Source: Alphaproteobacteria bacterium MarineAlpha11_Bin1
GTDB taxonomy: Bacteria; Pseudomonadota; Alphaproteobacteria; MPNO01; UBA830
Assembly (NCBI GenBank): GCA_002937455.1
Contig: PTJZ01000002.1
Span: 124,001-188,000, forward strand
DNA: 64,000 nucleotides
Direction: 5' to 3'
A model generated the notes under the pieces. The model was not told the origin of the DNA, made no database searches, and saw nothing but the letters and a program-made list of their open reading frames with translations. The position numbers were made by a program, and so were the translations under genes. This document shows, piece after piece, positions 1 through 8,149 of the stretch; position 1 is the first letter of the stretch, and the number at the start of each line of letters is the position of its first letter.

Positions 1-1
1 A

Positions 2-220
2 GAGATCGGGATCGCACCAGACGAGAGGGGAAACGGAACGAACGCATTATCGCTCCCAACCCCGAAAACAATCGAATTCCAGTTTGGTTACAGCAGTTGT
101 GATAGTCACACATTGGAAGCGGCAAAAATGGGATACGGTGTCGAGTTTATTCGCCGATCGGGACTAGCATTCGATCTCGATACAAAAGAAGATTTATCGC
201 GTTTGGAGGGGTGGCCGTAG
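2..220 (+). CDS. CofC/FbiD-like nucleotidyltransferase, C-terminal fragment
   Basis: The reading frame enters from the left edge and stops at 220, giving about 72 residues. Visible motifs are APDERGNGTNAL, an F-Q-F-G-Y segment, a conserved His, and GLAFDLDTKEDL near the end. These match the C-terminal half of 2-phospho-L-lactate or phosphoenolpyruvate guanylyltransferase (CofC/FbiD), which makes the activated precursor of the coenzyme F420 side chain. The N-terminal nucleotide-binding loop lies outside the window. No other F420 gene is visible here. The LLM-type flavin oxidoreductases further along resemble FMN enzymes rather than clear F420 enzymes. The family call is good; the exact substrate cannot be told from this fragment. 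Confidence 0.72.
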   Translation, partial: EIGIAPDERGNGTNALSLPTPKTIEFQFGYSSCDSHTLEAAKMGYGVEFIRRSGLAFDLDTKEDLSRLEGWP

Positions 221-295
221 GCTATTGTTCCGCGTAATCTGCATTCCTCGCAAGAATGGCAGGCGTCCTGCCTAGCGTTCGAAAGGAAAACAAAA

Positions 296-616
296 ATGTC
301 GGATCAGATACAGGCGTCGCACATACTTTTGATGTATGATGGTTCACTACGCTCCACAGCGACGCGTTCGCAGGACGACGCCAAACAGAAAATTGAAGCG
401 ATCAAAGCTGAACTCGATGGGGGCGGCGATTTCGGTGAGGCTGCCAAGTCTAATTCGGATTGTCCTTCGTCAGCCCAAGGCGGTGATCTTGGAAGCTTTG
501 GCAAAGGTATGATGGTGCCAGAATTCGAAGATGTAGCGTTTGGCCTAGATGTGGGCGCGACCAGCGGCGTGGTCGAAACCGATTTTGGCTACCACCTGAT
601 CATGCGGACTGGCTGA
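296..616 (+). CDS. Parvulin-type peptidyl-prolyl cis-trans isomerase
   Basis: This 106-residue protein is essentially one PpiC/parvulin rotamase domain with no signal peptide or membrane segment, so it is probably cytoplasmic. It begins with ASHILL, the usual strand 1 motif, and continues with GGDFGEAAKSNSDCPSS, GGDLGSFGKGMMVPEFE and a final FGYHLI, all standard parvulin landmarks. Single-domain parvulins catalyse proline cis-trans isomerisation during folding. A purine-rich GAAAGGA lies about nine bases before the ATG. It follows the CofC fragment by 75 bases on the same strand and faces the convergent cupin gene. The client proteins are unknown. Confidence 0.88.
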   Translation: MSDQIQASHILLMYDGSLRSTATRSQDDAKQKIEAIKAELDGGGDFGEAAKSNSDCPSSAQGGDLGSFGKGMMVPEFEDVAFGLDVGATSGVVETDFGYHLIMRTG

Positions 617-620
617 CGAA

Positions 621-1247
621 CTAAAAGGCAAGCTTGTAGGGTGTTTGAACCGGCCCATCATATTGGGTAACGGCTCCGGCTGAAGGATCAAATCGGTTTT
701 GCACAAATGTGCCAGATCGCTGGCTGCGGACAATCAACCCGATGGTCCTTTTCTCCTTATTGTGCTCCTGGTGGATTTGCCATGGAGGAACAAAGTCTAT
801 GTAGCCTGGGACCACATGGTGTGACTCCGTCTCGCGGACGTTAGCCATTTCCGGAACTTTTGGACCGTCATCAATACGATCGAAGCGAGTGACAGTCTCT
901 CCACCTTCAAGCACACCATATAGAGTCCACGATCGGCCGTGATCGTGTATAGAAGTTTTCATGCCTGGTGCCTTGATCAGTGCATTAAGAACGAAACCAT
1001 AATCAGGATCCTCGTAAAACAGGAGGTTCCCAGGTCGGCCCTCCACCGACAGACTATCTGGCCAAGTTGCTGCGTGTGTTCTCAGATCTTCGTCACCTAA
1101 CAATTCTCGCAGATATTCGGCGGCTGCTGACCAAATGTCGGCTTCGTCGTTGCCGGCTTCAAACAGGTCCCGAACGCGGGTGACAAATGTCTCACCGGCG
1201 GGCAACATACCCTGCGTAGTCGAAAGATATGGTTCTAATGTCTGCAT
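621..1247 (-). CDS. Cupin-fold, cysteine-dioxygenase-like metalloprotein
   Basis: The 208-residue protein contains a cupin core with a metal-binding H101-x-H103 in IHDHGRSWTLYGV and a third candidate ligand, His159, in PPWQIHQ. The family resembles the cysteine dioxygenase type I / predicted double-stranded beta-helix enzymes (COG5553), which bind iron and oxidise thiols or related small molecules. A glutamate that completes the classical cupin motif 1 is not evident, as is usual for thiol dioxygenases. The gene converges on the parvulin gene with only four bases between stops. The substrate cannot be assigned from sequence alone. Confidence 0.7.
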   Translation of the reverse strand: MQTLEPYLSTTQGMLPAGETFVTRVRDLFEAGNDEADIWSAAAEYLRELLGDEDLRTHAATWPDSLSVEGRPGNLLFYEDPDYGFVLNALIKAPGMKTSIHDHGRSWTLYGVLEGGETVTRFDRIDDGPKVPEMANVRETESHHVVPGYIDFVPPWQIHQEHNKEKRTIGLIVRSQRSGTFVQNRFDPSAGAVTQYDGPVQTPYKLAF

Positions 1248-1357
1248 AGTTAGACCGACCTTGAAAGATCATTCGTCAACATTCTAGCCGATTTTCTTTT
1301 TCCGGTGTCAAATGATCGTATACAAATAGAGGTAATTACATCCGATAGGGGATAAAT

Positions 1358-2332
1358 ATGTATTACGACTTCGTACCGATGCCGGAGCGGAAACCGCTGA
1401 AGTGGCCTGATGGAAAACGTCTTGCCGTGTTCGTCACGTTTAATCTCGAGTACTGGGATCTCACCAAAGATACCGAAGAGTCGTATTACGCAGGCGGACC
1501 TTCGATCCTCCCAGACCCGCTACCTGGTAATGTTGCAGACATTCCAAATTATACCTGGCGGGAGTACGGCCAACGGGTCGGCATTTGGCGCCTGTTCGAC
1601 ATCATGGATAAAGCAGACGTCCCGGCCAGCTGCACAATGAACGCCAAAATGGGTATAGAGCGACCGCAGGCGATCAATTATTGCGTCGAGCGCGGCTGGG
1701 AGCTGATCGCCCACAACTATGTGCAGACCGATCTTCTTACCAACTACTATTTTGACGAGGAAGGCGAGCGTGAAATCGTGCTCGAGACGGTTGACGTATA
1801 CAAAGATGTCGTGGGCAAGAAACCGGCAGGATGGCTCTCTTCGTCGCTTCGCACTAACCCGTCGACCGTCGATATTCTCGCCGAACAGGGGCTTCTATAC
1901 ACCGCTGATTTCCTCAACGACGATCAGCCGTACCTTATGCATACCGATCACGGTCCAATCGTATCGGTACCGTATACGGTCGAGATTAACGACTTCATGA
2001 TGTTTATGCGTCGGGGTAATTCGACCAGCGAGGCTTTCAATGTAATGAAGGAGCAGTTCGACGCACTTTACATGGAAGGTGCCGAGAGCGGGCGTTTAAT
2101 GAACCTCGGTCTGCACCCGCACGTGATCGGGCAGCCATTTCGTGCTCGCGCATTACGCGAATTCGTCGACTACGCCAAGCAATTCCCAGACGTCTGGTGG
2201 ACGACCCGAGAAGAGGTTGCAAATTGGTACCTAAAGAACCACGAAAGCCACATACCGTCCAAGAGACGGCGCAAGGGTCGAACAGAGACCCCAGACAACC
2301 AGAAAAAAGGACGAAGAAAAAAGAAATCCTAA
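1358..2332 (+). CDS. Polysaccharide deacetylase family protein (PuuE allantoinase-like)
   Basis: This 324-residue protein has a NodB-type fold. The N-terminal stretch W-P-D-G-K-R-L-A-V-F-V-T-F-N-L-E-Y-W resembles the cofactor-independent allantoinase PuuE and related amide hydrolases more than chitin deacetylases. ELIAHNYVQTD corresponds to the second NodB motif, and a later LHPHVIGQPFR carries the conserved C-terminal histidine. There is no signal peptide, which fits a cytoplasmic amidohydrolase. The last 25 or so residues are strongly basic (KRRRKGR, KKGRRKKKS) and look like an added tail. A GATAGGGGATAA stretch precedes the ATG. The substrate is probably a cyclic amide or ureide, but this is inference. 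Confidence 0.72.
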   Translation: MYYDFVPMPERKPLKWPDGKRLAVFVTFNLEYWDLTKDTEESYYAGGPSILPDPLPGNVADIPNYTWREYGQRVGIWRLFDIMDKADVPASCTMNAKMGIERPQAINYCVERGWELIAHNYVQTDLLTNYYFDEEGEREIVLETVDVYKDVVGKKPAGWLSSSLRTNPSTVDILAEQGLLYTADFLNDDQPYLMHTDHGPIVSVPYTVEINDFMMFMRRGNSTSEAFNVMKEQFDALYMEGAESGRLMNLGLHPHVIGQPFRARALREFVDYAKQFPDVWWTTREEVANWYLKNHESHIPSKRRRKGRTETPDNQKKGRRKKKS

Positions 2333-2419
2333 GTTCTACCAGTCAAAATTATTGAGGATGCCGACTGAGCAGAAGTTTGAGCCGGCGAAATACCGGACCT
2401 GCGACTGGGCCACAAAAAT

Positions 2420-3259
2420 ATGAAAAACTTATTCGTTACGCTCCAACTTGTCCTCATATTTAGTGTCGCAAATTCTTCATACGGATTTTCTCAGATAACT
2501 AACGTTTCGGAATTCTATCAAAATAAAAACGTAAATGCCTCACTATGGCACGACGGAAAAAAAATAGATTTACCGAATTTCCGATTGGATCAAGCAGGAG
2601 AAAAGTTAATAGTTCTCTATAGTCACGGCACAAATAACAGCTTTGATGGAACAGGCTGCTATGCCCCCCCTAAACCTGTAAATTTAACAAGGGTAGTATC
2701 TTTCCTTGAGACCCAGGTGATTGAGAACAAATCATTTCTAACATTATATTTGTGCAGTCGCTCTTTTGAAGGCGAATTTAGCCTGGGTACCTTGCATAAA
2801 AAACGTGCGGAAGAAATAGCACTCTCAGTGAAATTCTTGACCACCATTGGGGTCCCATCCAAACACATAGTGATCGCTGGTCAAAGTTGGGGAGGCTGGA
2901 GTTCTCTTTATTATTTGGCGAAATATAAGCCAAAAGTCTTGGCTATCTTGGCCTTTGCTCCTGGTGTTTTTGGCCAAAATTGGAACCAAAGCGACCAACT
3001 TTCTATTATTGAAGAGGACATCCAGCTATTCAAAAAAAATACTATCACGGGCTTGGTATTTAGCCACCCTAAGGACTGGCTTTTTCCGACCGACCCTTAT
3101 CACAAATTCGTAAGTGATGTGGACGGGTTAACCCTTGTCCCAGATACTCATTGCTCAGGACTATCAGGTTACAGCAAGCACGCTTTCATGTTTAGAGAAT
3201 GCAGTGATAAATATAACGAAGTTATTCTTCAATTTATTAAAGACCGTTTAAAGAAATAG
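2420..3259 (+). CDS. Secreted alpha/beta hydrolase, AT-rich
   Basis: A 279-residue protein with an N-terminal signal peptide (hydrophobic run FVTLQLVLIFSVANSS, likely cleavage before residue 26). The nucleophile elbow is visible as IVIAGQSWGGW, so the catalytic serine lies in G-Q-S-W-G. An Asp in SHPKDWLFPTD and a His in SKHAFMFREC are candidates for the rest of the triad. The family covers dienelactone-hydrolase-like and peptidase-like enzymes, so no substrate is assigned. The gene is visibly richer in A and T than both neighbours, with runs of A and many AAA/ATT codons, which suggests recent acquisition. It stands alone with an 87-base upstream gap. Confidence 0.68.
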   Translation: MKNLFVTLQLVLIFSVANSSYGFSQITNVSEFYQNKNVNASLWHDGKKIDLPNFRLDQAGEKLIVLYSHGTNNSFDGTGCYAPPKPVNLTRVVSFLETQVIENKSFLTLYLCSRSFEGEFSLGTLHKKRAEEIALSVKFLTTIGVPSKHIVIAGQSWGGWSSLYYLAKYKPKVLAILAFAPGVFGQNWNQSDQLSIIEEDIQLFKKNTITGLVFSHPKDWLFPTDPYHKFVSDVDGLTLVPDTHCSGLSGYSKHAFMFRECSDKYNEVILQFIKDRLKK

Positions 3260-3317
3260 CTTAACACTCTGTTCTCAAGACTTATTATATTTCAAAGATT
3301 GTAGCGCCGCCGTTAGG

Positions 3318-3765
3318 TTACAAAATCTGACCAGTCAAAAACGTCGCTCTTCGGAATCCAGCCAAGCCGCCACCGACAAAATATCGTCCAAGGTACCGGT
3401 ACGTCACATAGCAATATCTTTTGCGAGCCATTCGATGCCCCCCTTACCAATCGATTTAATTTTTATTTCAGTTTCGATTACCCCAGCATAGTTAATCAGG
3501 ATGTCAATCGGCCCAATTTCGGCTGACGTATCTGTAATGGTAGCCTGCAAAGCCGATATTTGGGTCACATCTACAGCACCGCCAGTGCATTGGCTCCGAT
3601 GATGCCAACGGCATCGTTGGCCGCCTGCTGATACCGGCCCAATACAATCACCGACCCACCCCGAGCTACCATTAATAAGGCGAGATTGCGCCCCATACCG
3701 TTGCCCGCTTCAGTAATAAGCGCAATCCTGCCATCGAGTGAATCATCTGAGCTGTCTATATAATG
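3318..3765 (-). pseudogene. Decayed short-chain dehydrogenase/reductase
   Basis: Reading the minus strand gives pieces of a classical SDR in two frames. The first piece has GRIALITEAGNGMGRN (the Rossmann motif with Gly changed to Glu) followed by VARGGSVIVLGR, and ends at an in-frame stop. After a frame change come AVDVTQISALQATI and IGPIDILINYAGV, the usual DILVNNAGV region. A last piece with WLDSEERRFLTGQIL and a stop resembles the normal SDR C-terminus. The catalytic Y-x3-K region is missing, so there is also an internal deletion. Frameshifts plus deletion make an active enzyme implausible. Confidence 0.78.
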
Positions 3766-3849
3766 TTCTCCCCAACACCTACTATGGCGAGATCAGCGCG
3801 CGGATCAATCGAGTTTGACAGTTTAGGTTTCATAGCTTCTAACCGCATT

Positions 3850-4926
3850 ATGAATCATGTAAAGGATACGTTCGCGGATCTCCTCCAAAACTCCCCCACT
3901 ATTGCGTTGGCGGTGTTTGGAGGTTGGTTGTTCTCGTTGGTAGAAGCTCCATTGCCATGGTTCTTCGGATCGCTGTTTTTTGTCGCTGGCATGAACCTTG
4001 TCGGTAAGTGGCGTATGCAAGGGCCGCGTGGCGTTCGCCAGACAGGCCAGATATTCATTGGGACCACAATTGGTCTTTACTTTACCCCAGTTGTCGCGGC
4101 CATCGTCTTAGCTCACCTGCCTTGGATGCTTCTTGTTTCAATTATTTCCATTTTGCTCGGTGGCTTCGGAGCGGTAATTCTACATCGTGTCTCTGGCGTG
4201 GACAGTGCAACCGCGTTCTTCGGAAATGTTCCCGGGGGGATGGCTGAAATGTTGGCACAAGGTGATCGATATGGTGCTCAGCCGGTTCCGCTCACAATCT
4301 CGCAGCTGACCCGGGTCACTATCGTAATACTCGCCATCCCTCCGGCGCTCACCCTTTTTGGAGAAAGTGGGGACGATATCTTCGTGCCTCTAACAGCAGA
4401 GGTCGATTATCTAGCACTTATCATTCTTCTCGCCTGCTGCACTGCTTCTTCTCTAGGTCTTTACTGTGCTCGTTTGCCCAATTGCTGGATGCTCGGGGCT
4501 TGCACTTTCGCGAGCATTCTCACCGTGCTCGAGTTTACGCTATCGGCAATGCCCCGCGAACTTCTGAGCACTGCGCAGGTATTTATTGGTATAGCGTTAG
4601 GTGAGAGATTCGAACGACGCACCATGGCGACCGCGCCCAGAGTTATTCTGGGGTCCGCCATCACAACAATCATAATGATGGCGATCGCATTAGTGCTTGC
4701 AGTCGTGATAGCCCGGGACACCGACATCAAAGCCACCGCCATGATCGCCGCCACCGCGCCCGGCGGACTAGCCGAAATGAGCCTAACAGCGGCGGTTCTG
4801 AACCTCGGCGTGCCATTGGTCACAGCCTATCATATCATCCGTATTATTATGATCACGGTGCTCACGCTACCTGCCTACCGGCTAATACAAAGGGTCTTTC
4901 TCACTCACCGCAATACGCTCTCATGA
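3850..4926 (+). CDS. AbrB-type duplicated integral membrane protein (COG3180)
   Basis: The protein of about 358 residues is almost entirely hydrophobic helices arranged as two repeats. Each repeat carries the same signature: GNVPGGMAEML in the first half and TAPGGLAEMSL in the second, typical of the membrane AbrB duplication family. Some relatives are annotated as ammonia monooxygenase or regulators without proof, and a permease role is more likely from topology. The start is uncertain: an in-frame ATG at 3763 would add 29 polar residues, but neither start has a clear ribosome site. Its stop overlaps the kinase start as ATGA, placing it first in an apparent five-gene operon, perhaps as importer of the substrate. 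Confidence 0.78.
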   Translation: MNHVKDTFADLLQNSPTIALAVFGGWLFSLVEAPLPWFFGSLFFVAGMNLVGKWRMQGPRGVRQTGQIFIGTTIGLYFTPVVAAIVLAHLPWMLLVSIISILLGGFGAVILHRVSGVDSATAFFGNVPGGMAEMLAQGDRYGAQPVPLTISQLTRVTIVILAIPPALTLFGESGDDIFVPLTAEVDYLALIILLACCTASSLGLYCARLPNCWMLGACTFASILTVLEFTLSAMPRELLSTAQVFIGIALGERFERRTMATAPRVILGSAITTIIMMAIALVLAVVIARDTDIKATAMIAATAPGGLAEMSLTAAVLNLGVPLVTAYHIIRIIMITVLTLPAYRLIQRVFLTHRNTLS

Positions 4927-5918
4927 CTAATAGCGATATCGTCTCTTTTCTTCACCGTTCTGGTCTCTCCTCGGGCGGGGAAACTCTTGACATCGAGCCC
5001 TTAACAGGCGGTGTTTCCTCAGACATTTGGAAGGTGACAACTCGCGGGGGACCGGTCTGCGTGAAACGTGCGCTGTCGAAGCTGAAAACTGATAAGGAAT
5101 GGCATGCACCAGTTGAACGCAACGCAAACGAAGTCGACTGGATCCAGACGGCAAGTATGATCCTCCCTAATTCAGTTCCGAAGATATTGGCCGAGGATGG
5201 GGGAGCCGGCATGTTTGCAATGTCTTTTATGGAACCCGCTGAATACCCCGTATGGAAAGAGCAACTGCGCGACGGTATCATCTCGACAAAAACGGCTTAC
5301 GCGGTCGGAGATACACTTGGACTCATCCACGCGGCCACCGCGGATACCGCGTCCGTGGCGCGGCGTTTCGCGACTGACGATATTTTTCACGCTATACGGA
5401 TAGAACCCTATCTGCTGCGAACAGCAGAAACTTGCGACGATGTCGCCGAGCGACTTATTACACTAGCGCGAACCACTGCCGAAACACGTCGGGTTCTGGT
5501 TCATGGTGACGTAAGCCCAAAAAATATACTTATCGGCCCCGACGGGCCTGTGATAATCGACGCAGAATGCGCTTGGTTCGGAGACCCAGCATTCGATCTT
5601 GCGTTTTGCCTGAACCACTTACTTCTGAAATGCATATGGAAGCCCACAAACACTGCGTCTTATCTCTCCGGTTATGACGCACTAGCGAGTGCGTATTTAA
5701 ACCATATCTCTTGGGAGCCGCCGGCCAAATTCGAAGCCCGAACGGCCGAGCTACTTCCCGGCCTCCTACTAGCCCGGATAGACGGAACATCTCCGGTGGA
5801 GTACATCACCTCCAATGAGGACAAACAAATCGTTCGTCGGGCAGCACGGCGGGGGCTGAACGACCCGCCCGTATTATTATCTGAATTCCGCGAAACCTTT
5901 CGGAAAGAGTGTTCCTGA
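4923..5918 (+). CDS. Aminoglycoside phosphotransferase (APH)-family kinase
   Basis: A 331-residue kinase-like protein. Lys48 in VCVKRAL fits the ATP-anchoring lysine, the catalytic loop LVHGDVSPKN (His194, Asp196, Asn201) is complete, and IIDAECAWFGDP gives the metal-binding Asp213. APH-fold proteins phosphorylate hydroxyls of small molecules such as choline, homoserine, methylthioribose or antibiotics. Here the gene overlaps the permease upstream by four bases and the enolase downstream by a TGATG junction, so a metabolic small-molecule kinase is more likely than antibiotic resistance. The substrate is unknown; a hydroxy acid that the next enzyme could process is a reasonable guess. Confidence 0.8.
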   Translation: MTNSDIVSFLHRSGLSSGGETLDIEPLTGGVSSDIWKVTTRGGPVCVKRALSKLKTDKEWHAPVERNANEVDWIQTASMILPNSVPKILAEDGGAGMFAMSFMEPAEYPVWKEQLRDGIISTKTAYAVGDTLGLIHAATADTASVARRFATDDIFHAIRIEPYLLRTAETCDDVAERLITLARTTAETRRVLVHGDVSPKNILIGPDGPVIIDAECAWFGDPAFDLAFCLNHLLLKCIWKPTNTASYLSGYDALASAYLNHISWEPPAKFEARTAELLPGLLLARIDGTSPVEYITSNEDKQIVRRAARRGLNDPPVLLSEFRETFRKECS

Positions 5919-7183
5919 TGACCTCGACGAAGATTAGCCAGATTATCGGACGCCGTGTTTGGGACTCCAGAGGGCGACCTACGGTCGAAGCCGAGGTAAT
6001 TCTTTCCGGCGGCACTATCGGCCGAGCGATCGCCCCGTCAGGAGCGTCACGTGGAAGCCATGAAGCCGTCGACTTGCGGGATGGCGGCGACGAGCTTGCC
6101 GGGTTCGGTGTTGAAACAGCGCTGGATAATCTCTCGCAACTGATCGCACCGCGATTGACTGATATGGACGCGATCGATCAAGAGGCTGTCGATCTTGCCA
6201 TGATCGATCTCGACGATACCGATACGAAATCATCGCTTGGAGGCAATACGATGATTGCGGTCTCGATGGCAGTTCTCCACGCCGCGGCTGCGGCCGCGGG
6301 GCAGCCATTATGGCGATATATCGCGGGCGATAATGACGTTCGCATACCGATGCCGGAAATACAGATTTTCGGTGGGGGGGCGCATGCCGGGGGTCGTGTT
6401 GATATTCAGGATTTCATGGCGGTTCCCATCGGTGCAGAGAGTTTTGATGATGGGATAGAGATGATTGCCGAGGTTTATATTGCCGCCGGTCAATTGATGG
6501 CGAATTCCGGAAAGTTAGCAGGGCTCGCCGACGAGGGTGGATGGTGGCCTGAATTCAATACAAATGAGGAAGCTCTCGACATGCTCGTTCGCGCCATCGA
6601 AGCCGCCAATCTCACCCCCGGTGAAGACGTCGCGCTATCCCTCGACATCGCAGCGTCGGGGTTTGGAAAAGGCGGCCTCTACACTCTTGGACTCGAGAAA
6701 CGAGAACTTGACAGCGACGGACTGATCGAAATGCTGGCGGGGTGGATAGACCGTTATCCAATTGTTTCGATCGAGGATCCTTTGGGGGAAGACGACGCCG
6801 CAGCCTTCAGAGCATTCACGGACAGTTTTGGAGATACTCTACAGATTATCGGTGACGATTTTTTGGTTACCAGCGCGGAGCGGATCGACGCGGCGGCCGA
6901 AGCTGGGATTTGCAATTCCACGCTCATCAAACCCAACCAGGCCGGAACGATCACCGAGACGAAAGCCGCTCTCGATGCTGCCAAAAACGCCGGTTGGGCG
7001 ACGGTCGTGTCTGCAAGATCTGGGGAGACTGAGGACGTCACCATCGCTCACCTGGCGGTAGGCTGGAACGCCGGCCAGCTAAAGGTTGGCTCCTTCGCGC
7101 GCTCAGAACGCATGGCTAAGTGGAATGAAGTACTGCGGATTGAAGAAGAGCTGGGTGACACAGCGCGGTTGGCAGGGACATGA
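5918..7183 (+). CDS. Divergent enolase (phosphopyruvate hydratase) paralog
   Basis: The 421-residue protein aligns by eye with enolase over its length. Retained residues include the DSRGRPTVE start, the loop PSGASRGSHEA, His156 in GGAHAGG, Glu206 in ADEGG, metal ligands Asp243, Glu286 (SIEDPL) and Asp313, Lys338 in LIKPNQAG and Lys389. The normally invariant SHRSGETED is SARSGETED, so the active-site His is Ala366. The usual N-G-G-x-H-A-D-N segment is also altered. It sits between a kinase and a hydroxyacid dehydrogenase rather than near pyrG or ftsB-like genes. An ATG at 5918 overlapping the kinase stop is preferred over a GTG at 5909. It may act on a 2-phospho acid other than phosphoglycerate. 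Confidence 0.82.
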   Translation: MTSTKISQIIGRRVWDSRGRPTVEAEVILSGGTIGRAIAPSGASRGSHEAVDLRDGGDELAGFGVETALDNLSQLIAPRLTDMDAIDQEAVDLAMIDLDDTDTKSSLGGNTMIAVSMAVLHAAAAAAGQPLWRYIAGDNDVRIPMPEIQIFGGGAHAGGRVDIQDFMAVPIGAESFDDGIEMIAEVYIAAGQLMANSGKLAGLADEGGWWPEFNTNEEALDMLVRAIEAANLTPGEDVALSLDIAASGFGKGGLYTLGLEKRELDSDGLIEMLAGWIDRYPIVSIEDPLGEDDAAAFRAFTDSFGDTLQIIGDDFLVTSAERIDAAAEAGICNSTLIKPNQAGTITETKAALDAAKNAGWATVVSARSGETEDVTIAHLAVGWNAGQLKVGSFARSERMAKWNEVLRIEEELGDTARLAGT

Positions 7184-8124
7184 AGGCGGTCTTACAGTAT
7201 CGGGCAAGCCCCGGCTTCCGTAGGCAAATCGAAAAAAAAGCGCCGGACTGGCTAGACGTCGTAGTTATCGAAGAAGACGATAAAAAGAACTTTGCAGACG
7301 AGATGGTGGAGTCCAACATCCTGCTGCACGTCCTTGAGCAGGTAACTGCTGAGGTTATTACGAATGCACCCAATTTAAAGCTTATCCAAAAAATCGGTGT
7401 CGGCATAAACACCATCGATCTTGATGCCGCAACAGCAAACGGAGTTGCCATCTGCAATATGCCGGGAACCAACTCCCGCGCCGTGGCCGAAATGACGTTG
7501 ATGCTGATGTTGTCAGCGCTGCGACGTCTTTCCTATTTTGATCCTCAGATGCGCGACGGACATGGCTGGACATTAGACGTTAAAACCTTCGACAGGCTGG
7601 GCGAAATAGCCGGGCGCACTGTCGGCCTCGTAGGTTACGGCGAAGTAGCCCGCATCCTTGCGCCTATTCTGACAGCGATGGGTGCAAATGTATTGTATAC
7701 AGCCACTGCGCCGAAGCCTGACGCTAAAGCAGACTGGAGGGATTTTTCAAATCTTCTTTCGGAGGCGGATATCGTCTCGTTGCACCTTCCTTTGACCGCA
7801 AAAACTGAGAACCTTTTTGATGGTGTCGCTTTCGCTTTGATGAAGCCTGGCTCCGTACTTATCAACACATCTCGTGGTGGGCTTGTAGACGAGGCCGCAA
7901 TGACCGACGCATTGGTATCTGGGCATTTACGCGCGGCCGGTCTCGATGTCCTATCAATCGAACCGGCTTCCTCCGGGAACCCTCTCTTCAGTATGTCAAA
8001 CGTAGTGGTGACCCCCCATATCGCGTGGCTAACTCCCGAAACTTTGGATCGCAGCCTCGGGATCGCATTCGAAAACTGCCGGCGTATTCGGGACGGTGAA
8101 GAACTAAAGTTTCGGGTAATATAA
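7180..8124 (+). CDS. D-isomer-specific 2-hydroxyacid dehydrogenase
   Basis: The 314-residue protein has the two-domain layout of the family. The NAD-binding turn is VGLVGYGEVA, where the third glycine of GxGxxG is Ala. INTSRGGLVDEAA carries the catalytic Arg, LDVLSIEP the Glu and VTPHIAWLT the catalytic His. Members reduce 2-oxoacids to D-2-hydroxyacids or the reverse. It overlaps the enolase stop by ATGA, so the two are translationally coupled. The likely substrate is the 2-oxo or hydroxy acid linked to the kinase-enolase steps. Glyoxylate or hydroxypyruvate reductase activity is the alternative. Confidence 0.85.
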   Translation: MKAVLQYRASPGFRRQIEKKAPDWLDVVVIEEDDKKNFADEMVESNILLHVLEQVTAEVITNAPNLKLIQKIGVGINTIDLDAATANGVAICNMPGTNSRAVAEMTLMLMLSALRRLSYFDPQMRDGHGWTLDVKTFDRLGEIAGRTVGLVGYGEVARILAPILTAMGANVLYTATAPKPDAKADWRDFSNLLSEADIVSLHLPLTAKTENLFDGVAFALMKPGSVLINTSRGGLVDEAAMTDALVSGHLRAAGLDVLSIEPASSGNPLFSMSNVVVTPHIAWLTPETLDRSLGIAFENCRRIRDGEELKFRVI

Positions 8125-8149
8125 CGGCCAAACCGGGCGGATGGAGAAA

